Below are positions 23,351-35,140 of a stretch of 64,000 bases of DNA, in pieces. A program made the translations under genes and the position numbers. The DNA comes from Pyxicephalus adspersus (lineage: Eukaryota > Chordata > Amphibia > Anura > Pyxicephalidae): assembly GCF_032062135.1 (NCBI RefSeq), contig NC_092859.1:44224468-44288467 (forward strand), given 5' to 3'. A model generated the notes under the pieces. It saw nothing but the letters and a program-made list of their open reading frames with translations, was not told the origin of the DNA and made no database searches. Positions within the stretch are counted from its first letter, which is position 1; the number at the start of each line of letters is the position of its first letter.

Positions 23351-25755
23351 CTGGGTATACTGCCTTTCTACCTTGAGCATGTAAGGTCAAGGATTTTTGA
23401 CTGCTCAGTAAAGCTAACAGCAAGGAAATTATGTTTTATTGCTTGGGGCTTGGCTGTTGTAGGTAATGCAGCAAGTGTGGGAGCCTCTTCCTATCCATAA
23501 CAGGCCCTCTGGAACCTGGCTGGCCAAAGAAGAATGAGCTAAAATATAAGTGTCCTCTAGCTTTTCTAGCCTGCCTGTCAAAACAACGATGGTCCTTGGA
23601 ATGTTTGGATGGGAGCTTATTGGAATGTCACTTCAATAGGGCCCTCAGATATCCACTTTCCCACTCTTAAAAATAAGTACATTTTTTCTTCTTCATGACA
23701 CAATGAAATAACAGATGCTTGGGTACTCATCAGGTGGATACACTGGGAAAACAGCAGGAGCAGTAACAAAAACATGTGCTTACACCTATCTTGTCCCATA
23801 CATTTTCCAACTGATAAAAAACTTTTGGGTAAACAGTGGCTAAATCCTGAAAACATGTATAAATAGAATCCATGTAGTGCTGCTTTAGACTCTTCTTGTC
23901 TCTCTCACTATAATACACGAATGCCAAAGTACTGTATAGAAAGTCCTACTAGTAAACTGTTTCCTACAATGATCACACTATTAGACTTATCAAACTTTAC
24001 CAACTGGTGAATCAGTGTCAAAACAGTTAAAACTGTAATTTTTGTGCCAGGAAAAAAAAAGTATTAAAAAAATGTCTCCAATGAAATGTATCCGATTTCG
24101 AAGAGCTTTCTGATTTTGAAGGTGTACCGGGGAAATGTGCTGTGCTAACGTTTATCCTGCTTACTGCGATTGCTGTGCATAAATGGATCTTTTTAAGAGG
24201 TCTAAGCCGATAAAAGGTGGTTTATTAACAGCTGCAGCCAGGTGTTTAAAGAGGCAGATACTGTGAGCCTTAAACACCCAACAAACTGTCAGATAAAAGC
24301 AATCGCCCATGTGACATCTCCTGTAACATTTTTTAATATGGTGAGATAATGTTACCTAGTACAGTAAAGCTAGCATTACCGAGACAGAAATCCGATTCCT
24401 GAAATATCTGTAAGCATATGATATGTGCCAGAAAAAAGAAGAAATATGTTTGTGGATAATTCTTTTTTTTTCTTTAAAGTGGACCTGTCACACATTGTCG
24501 GAGAAGGACTGCAGCATCCTTTAATAGAATGGAATAAGTGTGGGCCCTCCATTGGCTCTTGTCTTTGTACTTTCATGTGTGTTAATATTTCCATTGATCT
24601 TTATCACAGTTCACCTGTTTTCCCTGTACTTTTCTATACATACAATTTCTTTCAAGGAATTCTGCTGCCTGCCAGTCTCCATAATTGTCATCCAAATACA
24701 ATAGGATAATTTAGCCACCAAGTCAGCTGTTCATTTTCCAACACAGCAATGGTGGTCTTTGACAGCAAAGGTCAGTTTTTGTTTTTCAATGGCCCTCATA
24801 ATGAAAGATATCTTCATTGATGTCTTTACCTATAGTATTATATAGAGTACATTGCAAGCTTCCTGCTTCCCCTTTGTGTTTTAAATGTACAAGAAAAAGA
24901 ATAGATATTACAAAGTCCTTAAAATGTAACTAAACCCCAAAAAAATGTAATGCACTACAGTATTTGTTCAATTTATGCATGCGCAGTCCGGAGCCGGTCC
25001 GAAAAGTTTGGCGACCACTGTAACAGAGGATGTGCTTTGATTTAAAGATACTTTCTTTTGCTTATTGTTGGAAGTGAAATGAAAACATTCCATTTTCAAC
25101 ATTTTAAACTTGTGAATAAGGTATTTCTACCAAAATTACTAGGAAGGGGTGAGTCAGATGGCCCACTGGAATATATGCCAAGTGAAAGAAATAAAAATGT
25201 GACATTTTGCATAAATAAAATGATAAAATAGTATAAAGGGTTTTTAATGCCAAAAAGTATTTTCCCTGAGTATTTTTTGTGATCATACTATGTGGAGGTG
25301 CTTTGCAATTAAATTAAAAAAAATATCACTTGTGATATGTTCCTAAACCTCCCATCCTCCTCGCCACAAGTTTTTGGTGGCAAGATTATGTTCAGGGACT
25401 TTGCAATTGTTAGTAGAGGCATTAAAATCATGTTTTCCTGAACATACCTAAATTAGAAGCACAGTCTGCCAGGGAAAATCTGTCTCCCAAAATAAAAAAA
25501 AAACAAAAATACCTTTACAGGTGACATTCCCTTCATGATAATAGTTGAGTTGAGTCATAAAATGGTAAAGAAAATAGGTTAAAAAATGTATTATTTAAAA
25601 AGGTTATCCCTCTATGCCACTACCATTCTTTTTTAACATTTAAAATGTGATGATAGGCTCACTTTAAAGTACTAAGGGAAAATGTTGACTATAGATTTGA
25701 GTTACTTACGAAACTAGAACTCATCCTATTTCTTGGTTGACTGATATCTAGAATT
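23351..25755. other. Unassigned; hAT end at 25018 and candidate regulatory segment
   Basis: No gene. CATGCGCAGTCCGGAGCC through GCGACCACTG (about 24978-25018) is the right end of a hAT-type repeat whose inverted terminus would read CAGTGGTCGCCAAAC. 24090-24330 is non-repetitive with several GATA-type words and is a candidate regulatory segment. CTTTAAAGTGGACCTGTCAC at 24473 resembles a MITE start. Confidence 0.4.
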
Positions 25756-25763
25756 ACCTAATC

Positions 25764-26043
25764 CAGTGTTTCTATACCCTTTAACATGTGGGAAACTTTG
25801 AAATAAGGTATTCAGGGAACCCCTTCTATAATTAATATATCCACAGTAAGGTAGTTTGGTGGTCAGCAGAATGTTTCTTACATTGCTAGCCATTGGGAAC
25901 AATGTCACTCATGCAGATAGCCAAAATATTATTGGAGTCTCCTAAATTAACCTTAGAGGCAGAAATTGCTGATGCTTTATGGAACCTCAATCAACGTCTG
26001 GGGGAAATCTACAGTTCCATGGAACCCTGGTTGAGAATCATTG
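25764..26043. mobile_element. hAT-type MITE, CAGTGTTTCT...GGTTGAGAATCATTG
   Basis: The left end CAGTGTTTCTATACCC and right end GGTTGAGAATCATTG are imperfect inverted repeats of the common hAT terminus CAGTGNTTCTCAACC. The flanks ACCTAATC (25756-25763) and GTCTAATC (26044-26051) match at 6 of 8, consistent with a decayed 8-bp duplication. About 280 bases, non-coding; an open frame that crosses it (25893-26207) has no meaning. Confidence 0.75.
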
Positions 26044-26051
26044 GTCTAATC

Positions 26052-28704
26052 CTTTCCTCCTTTGCCGTAAAATCTCTTGTCTATCTCTTTTATTCAATGG
26101 ATTTTAGCTCTTTCAGGCATGAAGACCCATTAATAATTTGCCTACTACTAGCCTTCTGTTTTTCTGAACTCCAGAAATTAAAAAATGTAGGTTTTGGGTG
26201 GATGTAAGGAGTTAGATAGCTTACCCAATCCTTTGCAGCACTGGTGGGCAGAGCAGCTCTTCTTCCATATAACCTTTGGGTCTTAGGTGGCCCTTCAGTG
26301 TCCACATTTACAATGCAGGACTTCCTTTTGGTCCTACCTTGGGATGACATCAATGCTTGGAATATCAGCACAGGGAGGTTTATGGAAGAGACTGTGGAGT
26401 TACTGGCTGCATGGAGGAAGTAAACTAGAGTTTGACCTAACATGCATTTAGCCCTTGCTGTGCAGGTGGAGTCTCATTGCAAGGTACTTTTTTAAATGTT
26501 GATGTTAGGCTTTAAACCTCTTTCTTTATTCAATCAAATAGATGCCAACCCAAAAATAATGCTGGCCAAAAGAGAAGAGTCTTTCAGTCTTGTCTGATGT
26601 ACAAAGGATATAACAAAACAACTGCTGTTACTATAAGTAAAAATCAGATGATCTTTAAAATTAACTGCATGGGAGGAAGTTAAGTGCATGGGATTTGGTT
26701 GCTTTTTTCTCACGCCTGTCAATAGAAATTCAAGAGCATCTTAAAACAGCTTGGAAGGAGGTCACACACGGGTCAGACAGAATTTAAAAGCCTTTTAATT
26801 GTCTCTTGAATGCAAGCTGAGTTCAACCATAATCATTTTGACTACATGATCCCTTAGCTGGTTTTATCTCAAAACCAGAAACCCTATTTTACTTTGCTTT
26901 GTATATCTATAAGATTTCAGCAGGGTCAGTAAGCACTTGGCCCACAATGTCATTATGCTAAACTGACAAAACCATTTTTACAATCAAGTAGCAGAAAAAA
27001 TCCTATCAAAGTTTTTAAAAAACAAAGAACAAGGGTAGAATATGTCCTTACTTCGCCTACAGCTTCAAATGTATGCTTGTATTGTATCTGCACAGGATTA
27101 GCACAATATAGAAACACATTGTTGGATATACTTTTTTTTAAATTAGAAAAACATCAATAAAACCTATAGCATACAGAGAAAGCAAAGGGATAAAATCAGC
27201 GGTAGACATATATTTTGTATTTTTATGATTATCTTCTAAATCATTGGTGGTTCCATTTGTGTTTTTTTCTGTATATTACTTTTTGTGTAGGTAAATAAAT
27301 TGTATTTTAAATCTTCAAACCTGTACTTCCTTTTTTTTAAACATTACTTTTCAACTTGTGATGTATCTTGTGAAGGTGTTTTAATAAAACTAGAAGTGCA
27401 AAAAGAATTTTATCAGGCAATTTCCTTGTTTGTACCATCTGTGAATCTCCAGTTGTGACAGTCCAATTTACATCACTAGGTTTGTAAAACATTATTTTTA
27501 AAGTTTATCTTTCACAAACTGAAATGCCAGCATGAGAAGCTTTACATGGAGGCTGCCATATTTTAGTAATTCACTCCAATCCCTCCTGATCGGTTTAGTC
27601 AAGGTTAGAACAGCGAAATCAGTGCAGTTTCTTGAAGTAGGTGATTTGGTAGTCACCTTGAGTGCCACCAGCTGCTGGGTGCAACAGATTGGAGAAAAAA
27701 ACAGTTCGGCTTCTCAATAAAAAGCTGTGCTGTTCTATCTGCAAGAAAATATTCTCAGCATTTCAGATTGGGAGTGAAACAAGAAGCAGGGTTCGAATAT
27801 GATAGATATATGTTAGAGGTGTGAAGAGAAGGTTGGACAATATGTAAGTAGGCACTGATACTACATTATGAGATTTGGCTACATGGTCAGGGTTCTTTAG
27901 GTGGAGAGGCTATGCGGCTCCCAGTAACTAAAAAAAAAGTACATTCTAGTTTCCCAAAATTGTTGACAGTGTATAGGTTCCATTTATTGCAGTCCCATAA
28001 GACAATAGTGTATGTGAAGCAGTGGCAGCTATAAGTCCTGTTCTACTACAGTACTTGAAGTACCAGAAATTGGAAGCTTTAGACTCTGGATATTTACCAT
28101 CTTGTGAAAATTAAATTTGTTATCTTAGGTCAACTTTGATGGAATCATCCTGTAATGGGCACAACTGTAACACAAAATCTGATCATATAACACACATTTA
28201 ATACATTTAGTTTAGTGTTATACACATATTAGTAATACAATGTGTAAAATGTTATATTTTTATGTTTTCCCCCAAAAAAAGACTTCAGCGGAGGTTCTAC
28301 ACAGAGGGATATTGGCAGGAGTGGAAGTAAAGAGGGGGCATAGTATGTTTTAAAAGTAATTATCGATAAGAGGGATCAAGTGGGAAGAGATGGGATCTCT
28401 TCCCACTTGATCCTGTTGGGGACAGACTGTTGGGGACAGATGAACATCTTGAGATGAATGAACTTGAAGAGGTATCAGATGAACTTCTTCTACCCACTCT
28501 ACCTATTTAATTTTTTTAGTAAGTTGTTGCCATGGCACTTTCGAGTGGGTTGTTTGGTTCTTGAGAATGGTCGGCTTGTACAAGGATGTTGATAAAAATT
28601 CCATCTGAGGTATGTGGGCTTCTGGGGATATTTGGCAATTTATGACCTAGAGTGATTATAGAGTAAAGTAATTGTGTACTCCTTGTGTAATGGTCCTGGA
28701 GGTG
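26052..28704. other. Unassigned sequence
   Basis: 26200-26440 reads like an unknown interspersed repeat with a 117-codon minus-strand frame crossing it, which I do not regard as a gene. The remainder is AT-rich with no bounded element. At 28370-28410, TCAAGTGGGAAGAGATGGGATC meets its inverted partner GATCTCTTCCCACTTGA, a small near-perfect palindrome. Confidence 0.45.
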
Positions 28705-28709
28705 GTATG

Positions 28710-29337
28710 TGTCACACTCTGCTGGCCAATCAGAAAATAGCCTCTGGACCAGCCCTGACTATTTAGCTAGCTCACACATTGCACGTGTTCCTGCAACAAG
28801 TCTTCACTAGAGCCGAGCCCCTAGCCCTGTGAGCTAGTTCCTGTACACCTGTTGCTTAATCCAATGTTTCCTGTGTCCAGCTCCTGTGTTAACCCCTCAT
28901 TGTCCAGTCTGTTGGTTCCCAGCCAACTTCTCTATGCTGTTCCAGTGTTCCTGTCTGTCTGTGGATGTCCCTGAGTCTCTTGTGCCTCCTGTTGCTTCCA
29001 GTGTCTCCTGTGTTTCCTGTGCCTGCAGTGGCCCCTGTGTCATTGCGGTCTGTCTCCTGGATCCCTGGTAATTGATCCCTGGCATGTGACCTGACCTCTC
29101 TTGCTGCCTGTCTCGACCCAGGCTTTCCTGGATTATCCTCCTGCCTTGTGATTTTGTACCGTGCTTGCCCACCTTGGTGTGCCCAAGGACCGCAACTTGG
29201 CTGTAATCAGCAGCGCAACATCTTCTCCATCAGAGGCTCTTGAGAAAACCTGTTTACTGCTTAGACTCTGCGCCTTGACCCTTCTCAGGGCTCACACCAC
29301 CTCCATATGCTCTGTAGTAGTCTCTCTGTGCTTGACA
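28710..29337 (+). mobile_element. Solo LTR, family C, exact 5-bp TSD
   Basis: Termini TGTCACACTCTGCTGG and GTGCTTGACA, flanked by exact GTATG at 28705-28709 and 29338-29342. TATA-like GACTATTTAGC is near 28767, followed by the CT-rich leader typical of these LTRs. About 628 bases. No internal region, primer-binding site or second LTR is present. The start TGTCACA resembles family B at 22195 but the bodies differ. Overlapping open frames (86-91 codons) come from its pyrimidine-rich composition. Confidence 0.9.
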
Positions 29338-29825
29338 GTATGTTGTGACTGTGAGCCAAACAGTATACAAAATGTGTTACTGCAGATACAGTGTTTGTTT
29401 GTACATTGGTGCCTTCATTGACCCTTGATGGAAGTTCTTTGGCTTTACACAGGTATATATATATATGTAAGAAATATACATTTTTTATAAAAAAAAAATA
29501 TTTTTGCAAGGAAGCATGAATAAGAAACACTTTACAACAATATATTTTCAATTACAATTACAGAGATTGGGATTGCTACAGAAGGTCATATATAGACTAA
29601 TACAATACAACACAGAAGGTCATATCTAGAATAATATAATAAGAAAGCCTAAAAAAGCCTTAATTCACAATAACATATTAGTTATTACAATAATTGTACT
29701 CACCATCACCTTCCCTCAACAACATATTTATGTATATGGAGTCATGGTGAAACTGGTAGATGAAGAAACCAGCAGGTAAATTGGGGAGACACTGGTGGAT
29801 CATTGTCTAACAGACGGTATGTGCG

Positions 29826-32800
29826 TCATGTGGTGTGATCGAATGTGGAAACAATAAGTTTCCTGGTATCTATTGGCATTGTATCTATGTATGATTCCCA
29901 GACCTCAAAGAACCTAATAATCTGTGTTTCTTTATCCAACAATGTTTCCAGCCTGTCAATTTGAAATATGAATCTTAGTTTTTCTCTAAACAAAACAAGA
30001 GTGGGTGGTTCTGGACTTATCCATTTATGCAGGATAGCCTTTGGAGACAATGAAGAGGAGTTTACTGCACCCTCTATCAATATGTGCCCCATGGAGTGTT
30101 AAGGTGCCAAACAATGCCCAAGCAGGAGTCAGCGTCAAGTCACTCACTAAGTTCTGTAAGGTGTAGGATGCTACCAATTTTCATAAATGTTTAATTTTTG
30201 GGGGGCTCCAGAACATATGATACAAATTAGCTGCCTCAGTCCCACATTTCTGACAGCAGGAAGTGGTACTCAACCCCATTTGAAAGGATCTATGTGGAGA
30301 TATTTAGGGCCCATGATATAGTTTAAGCGTCATCTCTCTGTACATTGAAGATGAAATCGCTTTCCAGGCTCTCCTGAAATCTGCCGAAGTTTCAGAGGGG
30401 GTTCTATTAGGAAACATTTCATTCCATCCACTTAATCCTGTTCTTCTCACTGCATAGTCAATATCAGATTTGTAGCTGAGATACACATCAGCTATTGCCC
30501 ATTTTACTGGGTTTGTCCAGTCTGAATCTGATAAGTTTTTATTATTGGTTCATATGCATGATATCATTTATAAATATACAAAGAGGTTTGCCCTCAAAAA
30601 TGGGTATAGGTTGGATATAGGTTGCTTAGCTTGGGGGTTCACAAAGGATTTAAAAAAAAGAAAACTGGAATCCTGGGCAATCTGTCTTGGACGGGATCTG
30701 CCACACCCAGGGAAAATCTATGTTTTCCTAAAAAGGAAGGAAAAGTGAGGAGTGACTATTAAGTTTAAATATATCTCTCAGTCTATGCCACCTGTGCCAG
30801 CAGGAGTATAAAAGGGGGTTATCCAGGACTTCAGGAGGTAAAAATTCTTTATGAATATGCAACAAATAAGTTTATTTGGGGGGGTCATTTGTTAATTCAA
30901 TGCCATGTCTGTAAAACTAGCTCTTCTATATATCCAATCCTTTAGGTATGTGGTTATTGAGGCCAAATAAGTAACTCCACATTTGGGAAGTTGAAACCTC
31001 CATTCTTAAAGTGGACCTAAACTCAACATTTTCACTTTACATAAAAGGCTAGACAACCCTTGTTTCTAAAGGAAAAGTGTTAATTATTTTTTATTTTATT
31101 AAGTGCAACACCCTTTTATTGAAAAAAAAAAAAAAAGAGCGCGGAGCCTCCCGGGTTACCTTTGTCACGCATCCCAGGGGGCTCTGGGTGCTCCTTCTGG
31201 GCATGCCCTAGACTTCGACATGCGCAGAGGGGGATTTTTTCTATTAAAGGAAAGAGATGCTGATCTCACCCAAGCACAGTGAGTTTGGCACTCTTTTTTG
31301 GCACTCTTTTTTTTCTTGCCCATGCGCAGTGTGAGATTGGATGACGTGCCAAGGAGACAGGAAGAAGACGGGATGAAGAGGAATTCCAGGACACCATAGT
31401 ATCAGATCCATGTAGGGACCTGCGGGATTTAATGTGAGTGTCATTTTTTGTTTTGCTGTAAAATATGTCTACTAAATTTTGCTTGTTTTCCTGCCCAAAT
31501 GAAATTTAAGAAAATTCTATATAAATCTTGGAGTTCCTTAGGTCACATTAATATTGGTAGCATCTGGACTGTATAAAGAATTTTAGGGAACACTATCATT
31601 TTAATTAGACTAATTCTCCCGAGGTTTGAGTTAGTTAAAAAAGACCATTTTTGCAGCTGTTCTCTAAATGTGCGCCAAATTGGTGCAATATTTAGGGAGT
31701 GTAATTTAAACAAATTTTTGAGGATAATGACTCCAAGGTATTTTAGTCTTTACAGCAAATTAGGGGTTTGGTGGCTCCAATAGGGTCCAACGCATTTTGA
31801 AAGCTATAGAGATTTTGATTTTTCAAAATTCATGCAGTATCCAGAAATAATTCTGTATTGTGTTAGCAGCTGCAGTATTGCTTTAAGGCTACATTTTGGT
31901 TTGGCAATATAAATATAGCAATAAATCATCCACAAACGCAGTTACTTTAACCCTCCGGTTCCGAATGAGTATGCCTTCAAAATCAGGAGTGTGGTCTAAC
32001 AATCTAAAGAGTCTAACACCAAATTAAAGAATAGTAGTGGGGAGAGTGGGCATCCTTAATGGGTTCCCTGTGTCATTACGACTGGGGTGGACGAACTGCC
32101 AAAGAGTGAGGGAAGAAAGGTCCTTTACACAATGGATGTGGCGTTTGGGTCCCTGGGGTTTTGGTATTGCTCCATCTATAGAATTTATTCTTTAATTCTT
32201 TATTTCTTTCCACTCTTGCCTCCACGTGCTTTAAAATTGACCACTGCCTCTTGCCAATTTAATTTTGTTTGGGTGGTCCCTTTTGCTAGGTGTTCCCTGT
32301 AAGCTGGAATGACCGTGTTTTGCAATGCTTGGTATTCCTTCCTCCCGTGTATTCCATTATGTGTCACCTCAATACTGCCTTAAGCGTACGCCAGAGCAAA
32401 ATTGGGGAATCCCAGTGTTCCATATTGTCGTCCAAACTATTGGCCCACTGGCATTTCCCAAAACTGCGTTTCCGATCTCACCAAATGTGCTGGAAGTCAC
32501 CAGATATATGTACTGTCTATGGATTGAGGTAAGTCCAATGTTAGCAGTACCAGGATATGGCCATATAGGGTAAATTCCACTATAGAGGCCCTAGACACCA
32601 TTGGGAGAAGAGATTCTTCTAGCAGTATGTAGTCTATTCGTGTAGAATGAGCCTTGGAGCAGCAGGTGTAGTCCTGTTCCGTGGGGGGTAAGAATCCTCA
32701 ACGCATCTATTAATGAGGTTTGGGATAACGTGTTTTTTAAATCCGCTGTGACTGCAGTTGTTTTCCTGGCCGTCTGATTAGAACGATCCAGGGAGAGGTC

Positions 32801-33250
32801 TAATGTGCTATTTAGAACCCCTGCTAGTGTTATATTAGGATATTAATATATTATAGTGTTATATTAGGATAATAATTTTCAAGTATTTTTTAGGTAAATT
32901 TAGTGTAAAATAATGAGGAATTACTATTAGTGGCTTAACCTGAACATATCATTTATTTCATGCCTGCTACGTCCATGACTACCAAAACATATCTACTTTC
33001 TCCATCTAGTTCTACAGACAAAATCTTACAAGGCATGTTCTTACGAATTATAATAGCTACCCCCTTTTTTCTTCTTGTATTTTGTTGCAAAGCTTTCCCC
33101 TATCCATGAATCTCGCAGGGCAGCCGGGTCACCTGTTTTCCAATGCGTTGCTTCAAATGCAATAGCACTTTTCTATTTTTCTAACCAGGTTCATGGGTGC
33201 TCTAGCTTGCTAATTTTAGAACATATATTTAAACACCAAAAAATTAAACA
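29826..33250 (-). pseudogene. L1-type ORF2 (endonuclease-reverse transcriptase) relic
   Basis: ORF2 of L1-clade LINEs nicks target DNA and primes reverse transcription from it. Visible here on the minus strand: endonuclease pieces around 33190-32950 (ATHWKTGDP, KGVAIIIRKN) and 32673-32610 (DYTCC...RIDYILL, with the conserved RIDYIL box); reverse transcriptase GCPLSPLLF at about 32060 and AFVDDLLLYL at 31907-31940, so the F-x-DD aspartates survive; GRISLIKM near 31600; GGFNFPNVELLIW near 30990; and C-terminal HKWISPEPPTL near 30010. Stops and frameshifts separate the pieces, for instance a stop just before GCPLSP. It is inactive. The clade call (L1/Tx1 type) rests on these motifs. Confidence 0.82.
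31006..31485 (+). mobile_element. TTAAAGTGGACC-type MITE inserted in the LINE
   Basis: Starts TTAAAGTGGACCTAAACTC and contains an A15-type run (31118-31137), the GC-rich block GCCTCCCGGGTTACC and two CATGCGCAG-like words. It separates two ORF2 segments that would be adjacent in an intact LINE, so it inserted after the LINE. The right end is uncertain because the expected inverted terminus is not clean; LINE sequence resumes by about 31490. Confidence 0.6.
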
Positions 33251-33426
33251 TAGATGTAACATAAAATCTCTGATAAATGTGAAAACCCTTACGGTTACAT
33301 CTTTTGATTCCAAAGTCACCCAGGTCGGGTGCTCCTGTACCAAAAACAACTTTTTTAAACAAAACATCATTATAAATAGGCAAAGAAAAAAATAAAAAAT
33401 TTACAGTGAAACAATGAAAAAGGATA

Positions 33427-34215
33427 TTTAAGGAACTCACCTTTCCAGCAAGCCCACAGTGTCCCTGGGATCAAGGCCGCAGAGTGAGATGCTGCTGCAT
33501 CAGGCAGCGTGACCGAGGCTGCTGCACTGCTTGCAGTGTGTCTCTCCCTGCAGGCAGAGGGATCTGTTCTAGCCGAACTACTGTTCGGCTAGGCGGCATT
33601 CCCAGCATCCCTATGGACATAAACAGAGAAAGTCTTGTTCTCAGCACTCCTGCAGATGTGCAAAGTAGGGCACGTCTCAGGTGTGCTGTGGGAAGAGGTG
33701 CGTGCGCTACCACGTGTGCCTCTTGTACCCCCCAGGGGCGAGGCACTCGGGCTGCCTCGCCGCGGGCCGGGACATAGTTAGTTTGAATTGGCTGCAGGGG
33801 ATTTAGTTATCCTCCAATCAAGTGGCGCCAGGTGGGGGAAGGTCATTGGGCACTCTGGTCATTTAAGGAGAACCTGTCCTGAACACCATAAGCCTCTGTG
33901 AGTACAGTGTGCTTGGGTGCGTTCTCTCTGTTGGTTCATATTACCCTGTTGTGTCGTTACCAATAGCGACCCGGTCTGATACCTGATTCTGCCTGAACTT
34001 GGCCTGCCCTGACCTTGGATTGTTTGTGACTACTCTTCCCTGCTGGCTGCCCTGACCTTGGATTGTTCCTGACCTGCCTTTGCCTTACCCTTCTGTACCA
34101 CGCTTATCGGACTGATCACTTGTGATTAACCCTTGCCTTGTTTTATGACTATAAATAAAGCTTGACAAAATGATTCTTGGAGTTGGCTGTGGTTTGTGTG
34201 CCCAGGCGCATTACA
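33427..34215 (+). mobile_element. Solo LTR, family A, copy 2
   Basis: Homologous over its whole length to 21289-22066 and flanked by exact GGATA at 33422-33426 and 34216-34220. The first bases are TTTAAGGAACT where TGTAAGG is expected, a G-to-T change in the terminal TG; the right end GGCGCATTACA is intact. CATTTAAGGAG near 33860 and AATAAA at 34154-34159 mark promoter and polyadenylation signals on the plus strand. It has a few internal length differences from copy 1. Frames of about 90-97 codons here parallel those in copy 1 but are LTR sequence. Confidence 0.9.
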
Positions 34216-34220
34216 GGATA

Positions 34221-34922
34221 TTGTTCTTTGTGACTCATGATGCAAGAGAGTCTGGTTCTAGATTTTGAAGGAAATTCAAAGCTGTTTGAGGATCTTTGAA
34301 TATCTTGGTTTCGCCCTGCCAAGTTAGGTGAAGCTTAGCAGTTTGCAGCAGCAAGAACCTTGTTAGCATCCCCACCAGGCGACGACACACTGGTACAAAA
34401 TGTTTCCATTTTTGTGTCACAGAGGCTGAAAAATCTTGAAAGATCAGAACCTTTGCTTCCCCGATACGCAGTTCCTTTTGTTTATGATACATTTCAAAAA
34501 AGCGCCGGTCCCCCTACCTATTAGCTCTCCAGCCTGTCAGCTCTCTCCCTGATAACTGGGGAAAATGAAAACTTTGTTGCAGCTGGTGATATCTGCGGAT
34601 GTGCTGGGAGCCATGGTAAGATGAGGCTGCCTTGCTTGGCACCGCCCCTGGAAGTCAGAAATATACATTTAAATGTATTTATTGCCTCCTATAATATACA
34701 TGTGGAAATTGTAAAATAGGTTGTCCATAGCATACATGTGGGGTAAATAAATAAATTGTAAGTCAATCTCTTCCTGTCAATCTCTTGATAGTTAATTAAG
34801 TTTATTCCTCCACTTTAATAGAAGATAGAAGTATTCATTAAATAGTCTCAGCATTTTTACCCCCCTGCCCATCATTAATTTGAATACAACTAACTGATCA
34901 TAGGCTGTGAATATATTACATT
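34221..34922. other. Unassigned sequence
   Basis: 34221-34640 is fairly complex and could be a repeat or retroelement fragment (the minus strand has an 85-codon frame at 34235-34492), but I do not recognise it. The rest is AT-rich. Confidence 0.4.
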
Positions 34923-35140
34923 TTAACCTGCCGAGTGGTAACCCCGAGTGTGACTCAGGGTAAAAAAAAGGTTGCTGAGAGTGGTAACCCCGAGTCACAC
35001 TCGGAGTAGCTAAAACAACAAAATAGAATATATATTTATATAGCGAAATATATTTACTGTAAAAAAAAATTTTCAGGAAAAACAATGTACCGCTTTTAAA
35101 CATATAAATCCTGACAGAAATGAACCGCCCAGGAGGTTAA
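34923..35140 (-). mobile_element. piggyBac-type MITE, short inverted copy
   Basis: Bounded by TTAA at 34923-34926 and 35137-35140. The right end read inward is CCTCCTGGGCGGT, matching the left end of 1229-1791, so this copy is inverted relative to that one. At 218 bases it lacks the central 340 or so bases. The segment GTGGTAACCCCGAGT appears twice (about 34934 and 34981), a subterminal duplication. Confidence 0.82.

Larger units (their letters stand above)
29478..33255 (-). mobile_element. L1-clade LINE, 5'-incomplete and decayed
   Basis: Minus-strand element. From right to left it runs through apurinic endonuclease, reverse transcriptase, a C-terminal domain and a 3' untranslated end finishing in an A/T-rich tail near 29480-29560 (GCAAAAATA..., A-run). 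A MITE at 31006-31485 splits ORF2. No ORF1 is visible to the right, where the solo LTR at 33427 begins, so the copy is probably 5'-truncated. No target-site duplication was identified, so the ends are approximate. Confidence 0.82.

Noticed and set aside
26090..26443. 117-codon minus-strand open frame
   Set aside because: Overlaps what looks like an interspersed repeat; no domain or codon signature supports a protein.
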